From Oscillospiraceae bacterium (GTDB lineage: Bacteria; Bacillota; Clostridia; Oscillospirales; Ruminococcaceae), in the NCBI GenBank assembly GCA_029007035.1, contig JAQXHC010000049.1, forward strand, positions 44,841 through 108,840: DNA of 64,000 nucleotides. The letters are read 5' to 3'. Numbering within the stretch: position 1 is the stretch's first letter; each line of letters begins with the position of its first letter. Of the stretch, positions 1 to 6,675 are shown one piece after another. Both the position numbers and the translations under genes were made by a program. The notes under the pieces are model-generated. The model was not told where the DNA came from. It saw only the letters and a program-made list of their open reading frames with translations, and did not search any database.

Positions 1-406
1 TGTAATATGCATGAACTTCCCAGAATATCGCGGTTCTATTTGGTTCCTGTGATACAAAGAGCATTGTACCCACAAACTCAAAATTAAGAGAAACATCATG
101 AGGGCCGTTCATTTTTATACAGATATCTGAAAAAAAGTTGTTTGCTTTCAGCATTACTTCATCGGGTGTCCGAGTTGCCTGGTCGATTGGTACATTAATA
201 TAGGCTTGTTCGGTGGCGGCAATACCTGCTTTCTGACACAGTGTCAGTTCTTTTGTAAGGTCAAGTGTAACTGCGGACAGTTCCTCTGACTTCACAGCGG
301 AACTTTTTTGGTCCAGAAAGCGGAAAATGAAATCGGGCAGCATAAAACCTCCTGCTAAAACAGCAGCGACGAGTAATACGGCGGTTATTTTCAGCAGTTT
401 TTTCAT
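1..406 (-). CDS. Membrane-anchored or secreted protein of unknown function (partial)
   Basis: The reading frame starts at ATG 406 and is still open at the window edge, so about 135 N-terminal residues are visible and the C-terminus is missing. It begins MKKLLKITAVLLVAAVLAGG, a basic stretch and a hydrophobic segment typical of a signal peptide or N-terminal anchor. No lipobox cysteine follows. The rest is soluble and mixed in composition and I recognise no family. Its start overlaps the stop of the histidine kinase gene (ATGA), so translation is probably coupled and the protein belongs to the two-component operon. It may be a target or accessory of the sensor, but that is inference from position only. 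Confidence 0.75.
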   Translation of the reverse strand, partial: MKKLLKITAVLLVAAVLAGGFMLPDFIFRFLDQKSSAVKSEELSAVTLDLTKELTLCQKAGIAATEQAYINVPIDQATRTPDEVMLKANNFFSDICIKMNGPHDVSLNFEFVGTMLFVSQEPNRTAIFWEVHAYY

Positions 407-1800
407 TCTTTCTTCCCCCTCAGTTCAACATTGATAAGAGTCCCTTTGCCAACTTCGCTGAAAAAATCAAGCTTGCCGTTGTGGAGCTTTACAATCTCCG
501 CGCACAGGGCAAGTCCGAGACCTGCACCGCCCTGCTTACGGGAACGTGATTTGTCAACACGGTAGAAAGCCTCGGTAATTTTTTCAAGCTCGTCCCTGGG
601 GATACCCCTGCCGTTGTCGAGGATAACGATTCTGCATCCGCCGCCGCTCAGCATGATCTGTCTGATTCTTATGCTGCCGCCGTGTTCCATTGACTTAATG
701 GAATTGTCAATAAGATTAATCAGAAGCGATTTTATCAAATCTGTTTCAAGCAGACAGACTCCCTCCTGACTCTGAATGGTGAGAATAACATTGTTCTGGC
801 GAAGCTTCGCATCAACAGAACGTGCTGCGTCGTCGAGGAGCTTCGCGGGACTTGCCTCGGTAAGTTCAAAATCCTGTTTTTTAAGCACCAGCAGATCAAG
901 GAGCTTGAGCGACAGTCTTTCAAGTCTCCGTCCCTCTCTGAAAATGTACTCGGCACATTCGCGCCGCTCACTGGAGGGCAAATCACAGCTCCGCATAAGA
1001 TCGGCATATCCTATCATTGAGGTCATAGGCGTTTTCAGTTCATGAGCAAAGCTGCCCATAAACCGTTCCTGCTGTTCCATAGCGTCTTCAAGAGCCTGAA
1101 TTTTCTGAACAAGATTTTCAGCCATGACGTTGAATGTATCGGAAAGCTGTTCCATTTCGTCGCCGCTGTGAACGTCCGAGCGGAGAGTAAGGTCACCTTC
1201 GCCGATTTTTTTCGATACTCTTGAAAGATGACGGAGCGGCATGGTTAGGAAATGCGCCGTAACAAAAGAGATAACCGCACTGAGAGCAGTAACGATTATG
1301 AAAAAAATTCTGTATATTCTGCTCTGGGTATTTCTCAGAGTATACAGATTGGAAATATCCCTCACGGCATCAAGGTAAAGGAGCGATTCGCCTGCGTTGA
1401 AGCATCCGGTTATCTGCAGAAAATGTCCCCCGGAACTTTCAAAAACTCTGAATGCACACTGAGTTTCAGAGCAGTTTTGTTTCAGCTCCGGATCGGTTTT
1501 TACATCACCGCTGCGGTATAGATAACCTTTTTCGTCTGACAGTCCGAGCATATCCCAGTCCGAACCCTGTTCGTCCATCTGTTTCAGAATATCAGCAACG
1601 TCCTGTTCGGAGTTCTGTTCGCTTACGCTGTTTACGAGGATAAGCGTCGACTGCATCGAGCGGTAGGAGCGCATTGCCTGAGACTGTTCAAGTCTGAGCG
1701 AGCCGCGGAACGACAGCGAAATAAGCGCGGCTCCGCCAACACCGTAAATTACCGATGTCAGCAGAATCATGGCAATAGTCAGCTTTGTACGGAATCTCAC
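403..1800 (-). CDS. Sensor histidine kinase (HAMP, HisKA, HATPase_c)
   Basis: Membrane sensor of a two-component system, 465 residues. A transmembrane helix near residues 8-30, an extracytoplasmic sensor loop of about 130 residues, and a second helix near 163-186 are followed by a HAMP linker. The phospho-acceptor histidine is about residue 253 in SFAHELKTPMTSMIGY. The ATPase domain shows the N box NLIDNS, the G1 box DNGRGIP and the G2 box GAGLGLA, so it should be catalytically intact. The start is GTG, overlapping the TGA of the upstream response regulator by four bases (GTGA), and the stop overlaps the next gene in the same way. The loop contains three cysteines but its ligand cannot be read from the sequence. 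Confidence 0.93.
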   Translation of the reverse strand: MRFRTKLTIAMILLTSVIYGVGGAALISLSFRGSLRLEQSQAMRSYRSMQSTLILVNSVSEQNSEQDVADILKQMDEQGSDWDMLGLSDEKGYLYRSGDVKTDPELKQNCSETQCAFRVFESSGGHFLQITGCFNAGESLLYLDAVRDISNLYTLRNTQSRIYRIFFIIVTALSAVISFVTAHFLTMPLRHLSRVSKKIGEGDLTLRSDVHSGDEMEQLSDTFNVMAENLVQKIQALEDAMEQQERFMGSFAHELKTPMTSMIGYADLMRSCDLPSSERRECAEYIFREGRRLERLSLKLLDLLVLKKQDFELTEASPAKLLDDAARSVDAKLRQNNVILTIQSQEGVCLLETDLIKSLLINLIDNSIKSMEHGGSIRIRQIMLSGGGCRIVILDNGRGIPRDELEKITEAFYRVDKSRSRKQGGAGLGLALCAEIVKLHNGKLDFFSEVGKGTLINVELRGKKE

Positions 1801-2456
1801 GTTTTCACACCCAGCCGGTATCCGACTTTCGGAATCGACTGCAATTCTTTTTCGAGACCGACCTTTTTGCGCAGTCTCTGAACGTGAAGGTCGACAGTTC
1901 TGCTTGTTCCGTCATATTCTCCGCCCCATACCCTTTCGTAAATCGTCTCGCGGTACAGAGCAATGTTCGGATTTCCGGCGAAAAGCAGCAGCAGTTCATA
2001 TTCCTTGTTGGTCAGCGGAATTTCATTCCCGTTACGAAAAACCGTCCTTGAAACAGTGTCGATGACAAGACCGCATATCTCAATTTTCTCGCCGAGCTTG
2101 TGAAATCTCCGCAGCACGACCTCGATCCGCGCCAGCAGCTCGACGATTTCAAAAGGCTTGACGATATAATCCTCCGCACCCATTTTCAGTCCCTTGACGC
2201 GGTCCTCGAGAGCATTTTTTGCAGTAATGAAGATCGTCGGTATATCAAGATATTTGCTGTATTCAAGCAGTTCGTATCCGTCAGCTCCCGGCAGCATAAT
2301 GTCGAGCAGCAGCAGGTCGAACCGCTCTTTTTCAAGCAGATTTGCAGCCTCCAGACCGTCGTAGACGCAGGTGCAGCTGTAGCCGTATTTTGTAAGACTC
2401 ATGCGGATAAGATTTGCAATAGGCTCTTCGTCTTCGACAATACAAATTTTTATCAT
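1797..2456 (-). CDS. OmpR/PhoB-family response regulator
   Basis: DNA-binding partner of the adjacent kinase, about 219 residues. The receiver domain starts MIKICIVEDEEP, with the acidic pair Glu8-Asp9 and the phospho-acceptor Asp52 in LLLLDIMLPG. FITAK and the lysine in YIVKPF complete the active site. A winged-helix effector domain occupies the C-terminal half (VWGGEYDG..TVDLHVQRLRKK). The start at 2456 is chosen over an in-frame ATG further upstream because an AGGGG/GGAGG ribosome site lies about 7 bases before it and the family N-terminus begins there. It is the first gene of an operon with the kinase and the partial gene. Target promoters are unknown. Confidence 0.93.
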   Translation of the reverse strand: MIKICIVEDEEPIANLIRMSLTKYGYSCTCVYDGLEAANLLEKERFDLLLLDIMLPGADGYELLEYSKYLDIPTIFITAKNALEDRVKGLKMGAEDYIVKPFEIVELLARIEVVLRRFHKLGEKIEICGLVIDTVSRTVFRNGNEIPLTNKEYELLLLFAGNPNIALYRETIYERVWGGEYDGTSRTVDLHVQRLRKKVGLEKELQSIPKVGYRLGVKT

Positions 2457-2564
2457 ATTATAATCCCCTCCGATCATCAATTGTGCATCAAAGCTGCATC
2501 AAAATTGCATCGCTTATGGTTATTCTGCCGGACATTTCCATGTGCGAATCATGTTCAAGCAAGT

Positions 2565-3125
2565 TCAGCTTTTACGGCTTTCGGAAAGAAATTCTGCTGT
2601 TTCGCGGATCCGGCTGATACAATCTTCGTCGAGTGCAGCAGGAATTTTATCGGTGTTGTGACTGCAGACACAGGGAAAGATTTCGGCTGCGTTAATCTGT
2701 TTAAGAATGAATTTAGCCGTATCATAAGCTTTCAGCGGATTTCCGGTTCCGCCGCCTGTGAGGATGACCGCACCTCTTTTACGCTTGACCGGGATCGGCT
2801 CGCGTCTGACATATTTCGCGAAGTAGTAGAGCTGAAAGCGGCTTGCAATGTCGAGGAGCTTTCCTGTAAGTTCAGAAAAATAAATAGGCGACGCAATGAC
2901 AGCATTGTCACAGACTTCGATATATCGATAAATGTCCTGCATTTCGTCGTCAATGGCGCAGCTTGATTTTTCGCGGCATATGCGGCAGTCCACACACGGT
3001 GACAGATTTGCAGAATAGCAGTTTACAATTTTTATATCGCCCGAAAGTCCTTCGGTAAGTTTATTTATAAGTGCGGCAGTATCGCCGTTTTTATGCGGCG
3101 AGCCATTTAGAATAAGTGTTTTCAA
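2565..3125 (-). CDS. Flavodoxin-fold NAD(P)H-dependent oxidoreductase (FMN reductase family)
   Basis: 186-residue cytoplasmic protein of the flavodoxin/NADPH-dependent FMN reductase superfamily. The N-terminal LILNGSPHKNGDTAALI is the phosphate-binding loop for FMN. A CVDCRICREKSSCAIDDEM segment follows, with cysteines spaced as in the iron-sulfur flavoprotein-like branch, and ASPIYFSELTG is the second flavin contact. The cysteine cluster may hold a metal centre or serve in thiol chemistry; this cannot be decided here. It lies between the two-component operon and an inverted-repeat element, on the same strand as both. It is likely involved in electron transfer or detoxification; no substrate can be named. 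Confidence 0.8.
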   Translation of the reverse strand: MKTLILNGSPHKNGDTAALINKLTEGLSGDIKIVNCYSANLSPCVDCRICREKSSCAIDDEMQDIYRYIEVCDNAVIASPIYFSELTGKLLDIASRFQLYYFAKYVRREPIPVKRKRGAVILTGGGTGNPLKAYDTAKFILKQINAAEIFPCVCSHNTDKIPAALDEDCISRIRETAEFLSESRKS

Positions 3126-3150
3126 TGTATCACTCCGTTAAAATGTTTAT

Positions 3151-3318
3151 TTAGAACCTGTTCACATAGGAAATGCGTGAAGATTTTCGCGCAGGATTGT
3201 ATTGCTGACACGGCAAAAATGTGCAGGCATACTTGACGTATGGAAAGCATTTTTAACGCAGTAAGCGACAAAATTTGCCGGAAAGACGTGTGCAGATGCC
3301 TATGTGGAAAGGTTCTTA
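3151..3318. mobile_element. Inverted-repeat miniature element, copy A (168 bp)
   Basis: The ends form an imperfect 20-bp terminal inverted repeat (3151-3170 against the reverse complement of 3299-3318, 17 of 20 matching). The interior has no coding capacity. Positions 3248-3280 hold a block with TTTTTAACGCAGT and AAATTTGCCG that recurs, in the other orientation, inside the element at 49345-49504. Size, ends and non-coding interior fit a MITE-like element. No target duplication is obvious. Confidence 0.6.
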
Positions 3319-3463
3319 GAGTTGTGCCGTATTTTTTACGTATATATGCAAAATCAGATGTATGCTGAGCGTCGGAAGTGTCTTTATTATATCAGATTAT
3401 TTTCGCTTTTGCAAGTTAAGAAAAAAACGCATATTGATTATGTGAATTGCCGTAATCTTATAC

Positions 3464-3498
3464 AAAAAACGGCGTCCTACTAACGTAAGACGCCGTTT
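3464..3498 (-). terminator. Rho-independent terminator of the rubrerythrin operon
   Basis: A 10-bp perfect stem (AAACGGCGTC with GACGCCGTTT) and a 12-base loop. On the minus strand it is followed by a run of T residues (A tract at 3464-3469). It lies about 30 bases past the rubrerythrin stop codon. Confidence 0.9.
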
Positions 3499-3527
3499 GA
3501 ATCGGTTATTTATCTTATGGATACAGA

Positions 3528-4079
3528 TTACTTGAAGTATCTGTTGAGAAGTCCCTCGAAAGCCTTGCCATGTCTTGCTTCGTCCTTTGCCATTTCATGA
3601 ACTGTGTCGTGAATAGCATCGAGGTTAAGCTCTTTTGCTCTCTTAGCGAGGTCAAGCTTGCCCTGTGTAGCGCCATGTTCTGCGGCAACTCTCTTTTCAA
3701 GGTTTTCCTTTGTTGAAGAGGATACAACATCGCCGAGAAGCTCTGCGAACTTAGCAGCGTGCTCAGCTTCCTCATAAGCAGCCTTTTCCCAGTAAAGTCC
3801 GATTTCGGGATAACCCTCTCTGTGTGCAACTCTTGCCATAGCCAGATACATACCGACTTCTGTGCACTCGCCTGAGAAGTTAGCCTTGAGACCCTCGATA
3901 ATTTCGGTGTCGGTAACAGCCTTAGCTACACCAACCTCGTGCTCGCAGGCGAAAACAAGCTTTTCGTCAGCAGCCTTTTCAATGAATTTCGAGCCGGGAA
4001 CTCCGCACTGAGGACATTTCTCGGGGGGATTGTCACCCTCGTGAACATAGCCGCAAACAGGACATACATACTTTTTCAT
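3528..4079 (-). CDS. Reverse rubrerythrin (N-terminal rubredoxin, C-terminal ferritin-like)
   Basis: 183-residue cytoplasmic peroxidase/oxygen scavenger. Residues 1-30 form a rubredoxin site with two CxxCG-type knuckles (CPVCG and CPQCG), placed before rather than after the diiron four-helix domain; this order defines reverse rubrerythrins of anaerobes. The diiron ligands are visible in [29 protein letters not shown] and DEARHG. Known relatives reduce H2O2 and O2 with electrons from NADH through rubredoxin-type carriers. It follows the small NrdD-tail-like gene by 39 bases with its own GGAGG site and no room for a clear promoter, so the two are probably cotranscribed, facing away from a Crp/Fnr regulator. 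Confidence 0.93.
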   Translation of the reverse strand: MKKYVCPVCGYVHEGDNPPEKCPQCGVPGSKFIEKAADEKLVFACEHEVGVAKAVTDTEIIEGLKANFSGECTEVGMYLAMARVAHREGYPEIGLYWEKAAYEEAEHAAKFAELLGDVVSSSTKENLEKRVAAEHGATQGKLDLAKRAKELNLDAIHDTVHEMAKDEARHGKAFEGLLNRYFK

Positions 4080-4118
4080 ATCATTATACCTCCATGATTA
4101 TAAAATAAATTTAAAAAT

Positions 4119-4382
4119 TTAGACTGAATGTTTAACTCTGTCTCTTTCTTCGGCGCGCTTACCATTATTGAAGCGCTCTGTTGTGCCGACGAGATAACCT
4201 GTTATTCTTCTGATTCTGTCAAAAGGAACATCGGCAAAACTGAATTTAAGGTTTGCGTAATCACCGTCGGGAGTAATAGTAAGCTCAGTGATTTCCTTTC
4301 CGTGATATTTTTTTCTGCCGTATGCGATGTAGGCATTGATTTCCTCCTGGGGAATTTCTTCGCCGATAACATTTATCTTCAT
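4119..4382 (-). CDS. Small protein resembling the glycyl-radical C-terminus of anaerobic ribonucleotide reductase (NrdD)
   Basis: 87-residue protein. The C-terminal third (RRITGYLVGT, then NNGKRAEERDRVKH) matches the pattern at the extreme C-terminus of class III ribonucleotide reductases, where the Gly of RxxGY carries the radical. Full-length NrdD is about 600-750 residues and has a CxxC..CxxC zinc site just before this segment. Here no cysteine is present, and a different 55-residue N-terminal part (KINVIGEEIPQEEINAYIAYGRKK) replaces the reductase barrel. The start at 4382 is chosen because GGAGGT lies 7 bases upstream. It precedes reverse rubrerythrin. It could be a spare radical domain, as YfiD/GrcA is for pyruvate formate-lyase, or simply a regulator or fragment-derived family; function unproven. 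Confidence 0.7.
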   Translation of the reverse strand: MKINVIGEEIPQEEINAYIAYGRKKYHGKEITELTITPDGDYANLKFSFADVPFDRIRRITGYLVGTTERFNNGKRAEERDRVKHSV

Positions 4383-4426
4383 ATTCAGCACCTCCGAATA
4401 ATTATCTGAAAAATCAATAAAACAGC

Positions 4427-4455
4427 TTGACTTTTCGTTGTGTTTATTGTATCAT
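4427..4455 (+). promoter_or_regulatory. Sigma-A-type promoter of the Crp/Fnr gene
   Basis: TTGACT at 4427-4432, a 17-base spacer and TATCAT at 4450-4455, about 50 bases before the start codon of the regulator. Confidence 0.75.
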
Positions 4456-4472
4456 AAAAGACGAAAAAAATC

Positions 4473-4488
4473 TGTTGCATTTGCAACA
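4473..4488. promoter_or_regulatory. Inverted repeat, candidate operator for the Crp/Fnr regulator
   Basis: TGTTGCAT followed by TTGCAACA forms a near-perfect 16-bp dyad just downstream of the -10 box and before the ribosome binding site. The size and symmetry suit a Crp/Fnr dimer and the position suits autorepression. Assignment is by position and symmetry only. Confidence 0.5.
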
Positions 4489-4504
4489 ACGGAGGAATTT
4501 TTTT

Positions 4505-5170
4505 ATGAAACCCGAAGAAAACATATTATTCAAAGGAATATGCACAGACAATTGCATCCGTATGCTTGGCTGTTTTAATGTCGAGATAAAGAAATATCAT
4601 ACGGGCAGCTGCGTAGCCGATTTTTCAAAGGCGAGCGATAAAATCGGAATAATTTTAAGCGGAACGGCGGTTACAGTAAAGTATGATATAAACGGGGTAA
4701 GAACGATTATAGAAAAGCTCGGGGAACAGGGGATTTTCGGTGAATTCTTTACGTTTTCCGGCTCATCGAGAAACTGTATGCAGGTCGTATGCGAGAGCGA
4801 CTGTGAGATTATGTTTGTTCGGTATTCAGAGCTTACAAAGAGATGCGAAAAGGCGTGTGAATGTCACTCGGCAGTGGTACAGAATCTGCTTATGCTCATG
4901 TCGGAAAAGGCTATATCGCTGAGCGAGAGGATAGAAGTGCTGAGTCAGCGGACGATCGAGGACAAGCTCATAAGCTGTCTGCAAATAATCGAGGATAAAA
5001 CTCCGGCAGGAAAAACTCCGCAGATACCATTTTCAACAACCGCCCTTTCGGACTATCTCTGTGTGAACCGAAGCGCGCTCCAGAGAGAAATAACAAAGCT
5101 AAAAAATCAGGGTGTTCTGACAATTACGAAAAGAAAATTCAGGCTTATGAGAAATCAGGATACTGATTGA
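4505..5170 (+). CDS. Crp/Fnr-family transcriptional regulator
   Basis: 221-residue DNA-binding protein. The N-terminal half is a cyclic-nucleotide-binding-type beta barrel (GIILSGTAVTVKYD, EQGIFGEFFTFSG). A dimerisation helix (residues about 125-150) and a C-terminal winged helix follow, with recognition segment STTALSDYLCVNRSALQREI. Cysteines at 13, 17, 23 and 36 recall, but do not match exactly, the Fe-S ligand spacing of FNR. The start at 4505 follows GGAGGA by nine bases. It is divergent from reverse rubrerythrin and the NrdD-tail-like gene, which suggests it controls an oxygen or redox response, and a dyad sits in its own promoter. The effector is not readable. Confidence 0.87.
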   Translation: MKPEENILFKGICTDNCIRMLGCFNVEIKKYHTGSCVADFSKASDKIGIILSGTAVTVKYDINGVRTIIEKLGEQGIFGEFFTFSGSSRNCMQVVCESDCEIMFVRYSELTKRCEKACECHSAVVQNLLMLMSEKAISLSERIEVLSQRTIEDKLISCLQIIEDKTPAGKTPQIPFSTTALSDYLCVNRSALQREITKLKNQGVLTITKRKFRLMRNQDTD

Positions 5171-5195
5171 CATATTATTATAAATATGGTATAAT
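5167..5195 (+). promoter_or_regulatory. Promoter of uppP
   Basis: TTGACA at 5167-5172, 17-base spacer, TATAAT at 5190-5195: a full consensus. The -35 box overlaps the stop codon of the Crp/Fnr gene. Confidence 0.9.
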
Positions 5196-5251
5196 CGAAA
5201 AGGTCTCAGGCATAGAATCAGTGAGACATTAAACAAAGAGAGGATTTTTTT

Positions 5252-6100
5252 ATGACAGATATAATTAAAGCGATAATACTGGGAATCGTTGAGGGAATCA
5301 CCGAATGGCTTCCGATAAGCAGCACGGGACATTTAATTCTCGTGGACGAATTCCTAAAGCTCGGATTGGACGAGGATTTCAAAGAGATGTTCGACGTTGT
5401 GATACAGCTCGGAGCGATAATGGCAGTTGTAGTTATCTTCTGGAGCAAGCTTTGGCCCTTCGGAAAGAAGCGCAATGAGAGTCCGCTCAGCGAAAGCGGC
5501 TTCGGAGCTATGATTAAAAAGGACATTTTCTCAATGTGGTTCAAGGTTATCGCTGCGTGTATTCCGGCTGCTGCTGTGGGACTTGTTCTTGACGACTGGA
5601 TCGACGAGCATTTCTATAATCCGTGGACTGTCGCAATTGCGCTGATCGTATTTGGTATCGCATTCATTGTCATCGAAAATTACAATAAGAACAAGACCGC
5701 GAAAATCAACAATATCGATGACCTCACCTATAAAACGGCGTTCATTATCGGAGTATTCCAGCTTATTGCGGCTGTATTTCCCGGAACCTCGCGTTCGGGT
5801 GCGACTATAGTCGGAGCGCTTCTTATCGGAGTTTCGAGAACTGTTGCGGCTGAATTTACGTTCTATCTTGCAATTCCCGTAATGTTCGGAGCGAGTCTGC
5901 TGAAGCTCATAAAATACGACGGCGGATTCAGCTCAGCTGAAATTTCGGTTCTTGCGGCTGGTATGATTACTGCTTTTGTTGTATCGGTAATCGTAATAAA
6001 ATTCCTTATGGAATACATAAAAAAGCACGATTTCAAGGTGTTTGGCTGGTACAGGATAATACTCGGAGCGCTTGTTATAATTTATTTTGCATTTAAATAA
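5252..6100 (+). CDS. uppP: Undecaprenyl-diphosphatase UppP (BacA)
   Basis: Integral membrane phosphatase, 282 residues with about eight hydrophobic segments. It removes a phosphate from undecaprenyl diphosphate to regenerate the lipid carrier for peptidoglycan and wall polymer export. The two family signatures are present: EGITEWLPISSTGHLIL near the N-terminus (catalytic Glu and Ser) and FPGTSRSGATI at about residues 175-185 (catalytic Arg). Length and start match the family. The gene has its own consensus promoter and an AGAGAGG ribosome site, and is followed after 12 bases by the thioesterase gene. Members of this family also confer bacitracin tolerance. Confidence 0.97.
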   Translation: MTDIIKAIILGIVEGITEWLPISSTGHLILVDEFLKLGLDEDFKEMFDVVIQLGAIMAVVVIFWSKLWPFGKKRNESPLSESGFGAMIKKDIFSMWFKVIAACIPAAAVGLVLDDWIDEHFYNPWTVAIALIVFGIAFIVIENYNKNKTAKINNIDDLTYKTAFIIGVFQLIAAVFPGTSRSGATIVGALLIGVSRTVAAEFTFYLAIPVMFGASLLKLIKYDGGFSSAEISVLAAGMITAFVVSVIVIKFLMEYIKKHDFKVFGWYRIILGALVIIYFAFK

Positions 6101-6112
6101 GGAGTGTCGGAA

Positions 6113-6502
6113 ATGAAAACAATTGAAGAAGTTAGAGAACTGTTCTCAAAGGACAGATACGCAACTGAAAATGGAGCTGTAATCGATGAAATAGGCGAAC
6201 ATTATGCCAAGTGTTCGCTTGCAGTTGACGCTCACCATAAAAATGCAATGGGGGCTGTAATGGGAGGCGTTTCCTTTACCCTTGCGGATTTTGCCTTTGC
6301 TGTTGCGTCAAACTGGGAGGGCGTTCCGACGGTTTCGCTCAGTTCAACGATTAATTATCTCGGCAAGGTCAGAGGAGAGCGTCTCATCGCCGAGGCAATC
6401 CTTATCAAGGACGGCAGAACGACCTGCTGTTACAGCATTTCCGTAACCGACGAGCTGGGAAACAAGGTTTCCGAGATTATAACGACAGGCTATCACGTAT
6501 AA
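6113..6502 (+). CDS. PaaI-type hotdog-fold thioesterase
   Basis: 129-residue hotdog-fold protein that probably hydrolyses an acyl- or aryl-CoA thioester. The segment KNAMGAVMGGVSFTLADFAFAVAS aligns with the helix bearing the catalytic Asp and the HGG-like turn (here MGG) of PaaI/YdiI-type enzymes, followed by the long strands SLSSTINYLGKVRGERLIAEA. The first in-frame codon is a GTG at 6104 inside the ribosome site; ATG at 6113, eight bases after GGAG, is the better start. It lies 12 bases after uppP and ends in a clear terminator, so the two form a short operon. The substrate is unknown. Confidence 0.87.
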   Translation: MKTIEEVRELFSKDRYATENGAVIDEIGEHYAKCSLAVDAHHKNAMGAVMGGVSFTLADFAFAVASNWEGVPTVSLSSTINYLGKVRGERLIAEAILIKDGRTTCCYSISVTDELGNKVSEIITTGYHV

Positions 6503-6507
6503 TTGAG

Positions 6508-6537
6508 TCAGCACCGTTTTACGCGGTGCTGATTTTT
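6508..6537 (+). terminator. Rho-independent terminator after the thioesterase gene
   Basis: TCAGCACCG pairs with CGGTGCTGA (9 bp) around a 7-base loop, followed by TTTTT. It ends the uppP-thioesterase unit. Confidence 0.93.
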
Positions 6538-6675
6538 GTTGTATGAGCTCTTGAATACGTTAGTATTCCTGCGGCTTTATAGGCTGAGCAATATTCAGTA
6601 TTGTTCGGGGTTGCAATCCGGCTGAGAATGTGTTATAATACTGTAGAGATTATTATTCCGAAAGGATTTGAGAAT

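Noticed and set aside
2100..2966. Open frame of 288 residues on the plus strand
   Set aside because: It lies opposite the response regulator and the flavodoxin-like gene, both with clear families and ribosome sites; its product has no recognisable pattern.
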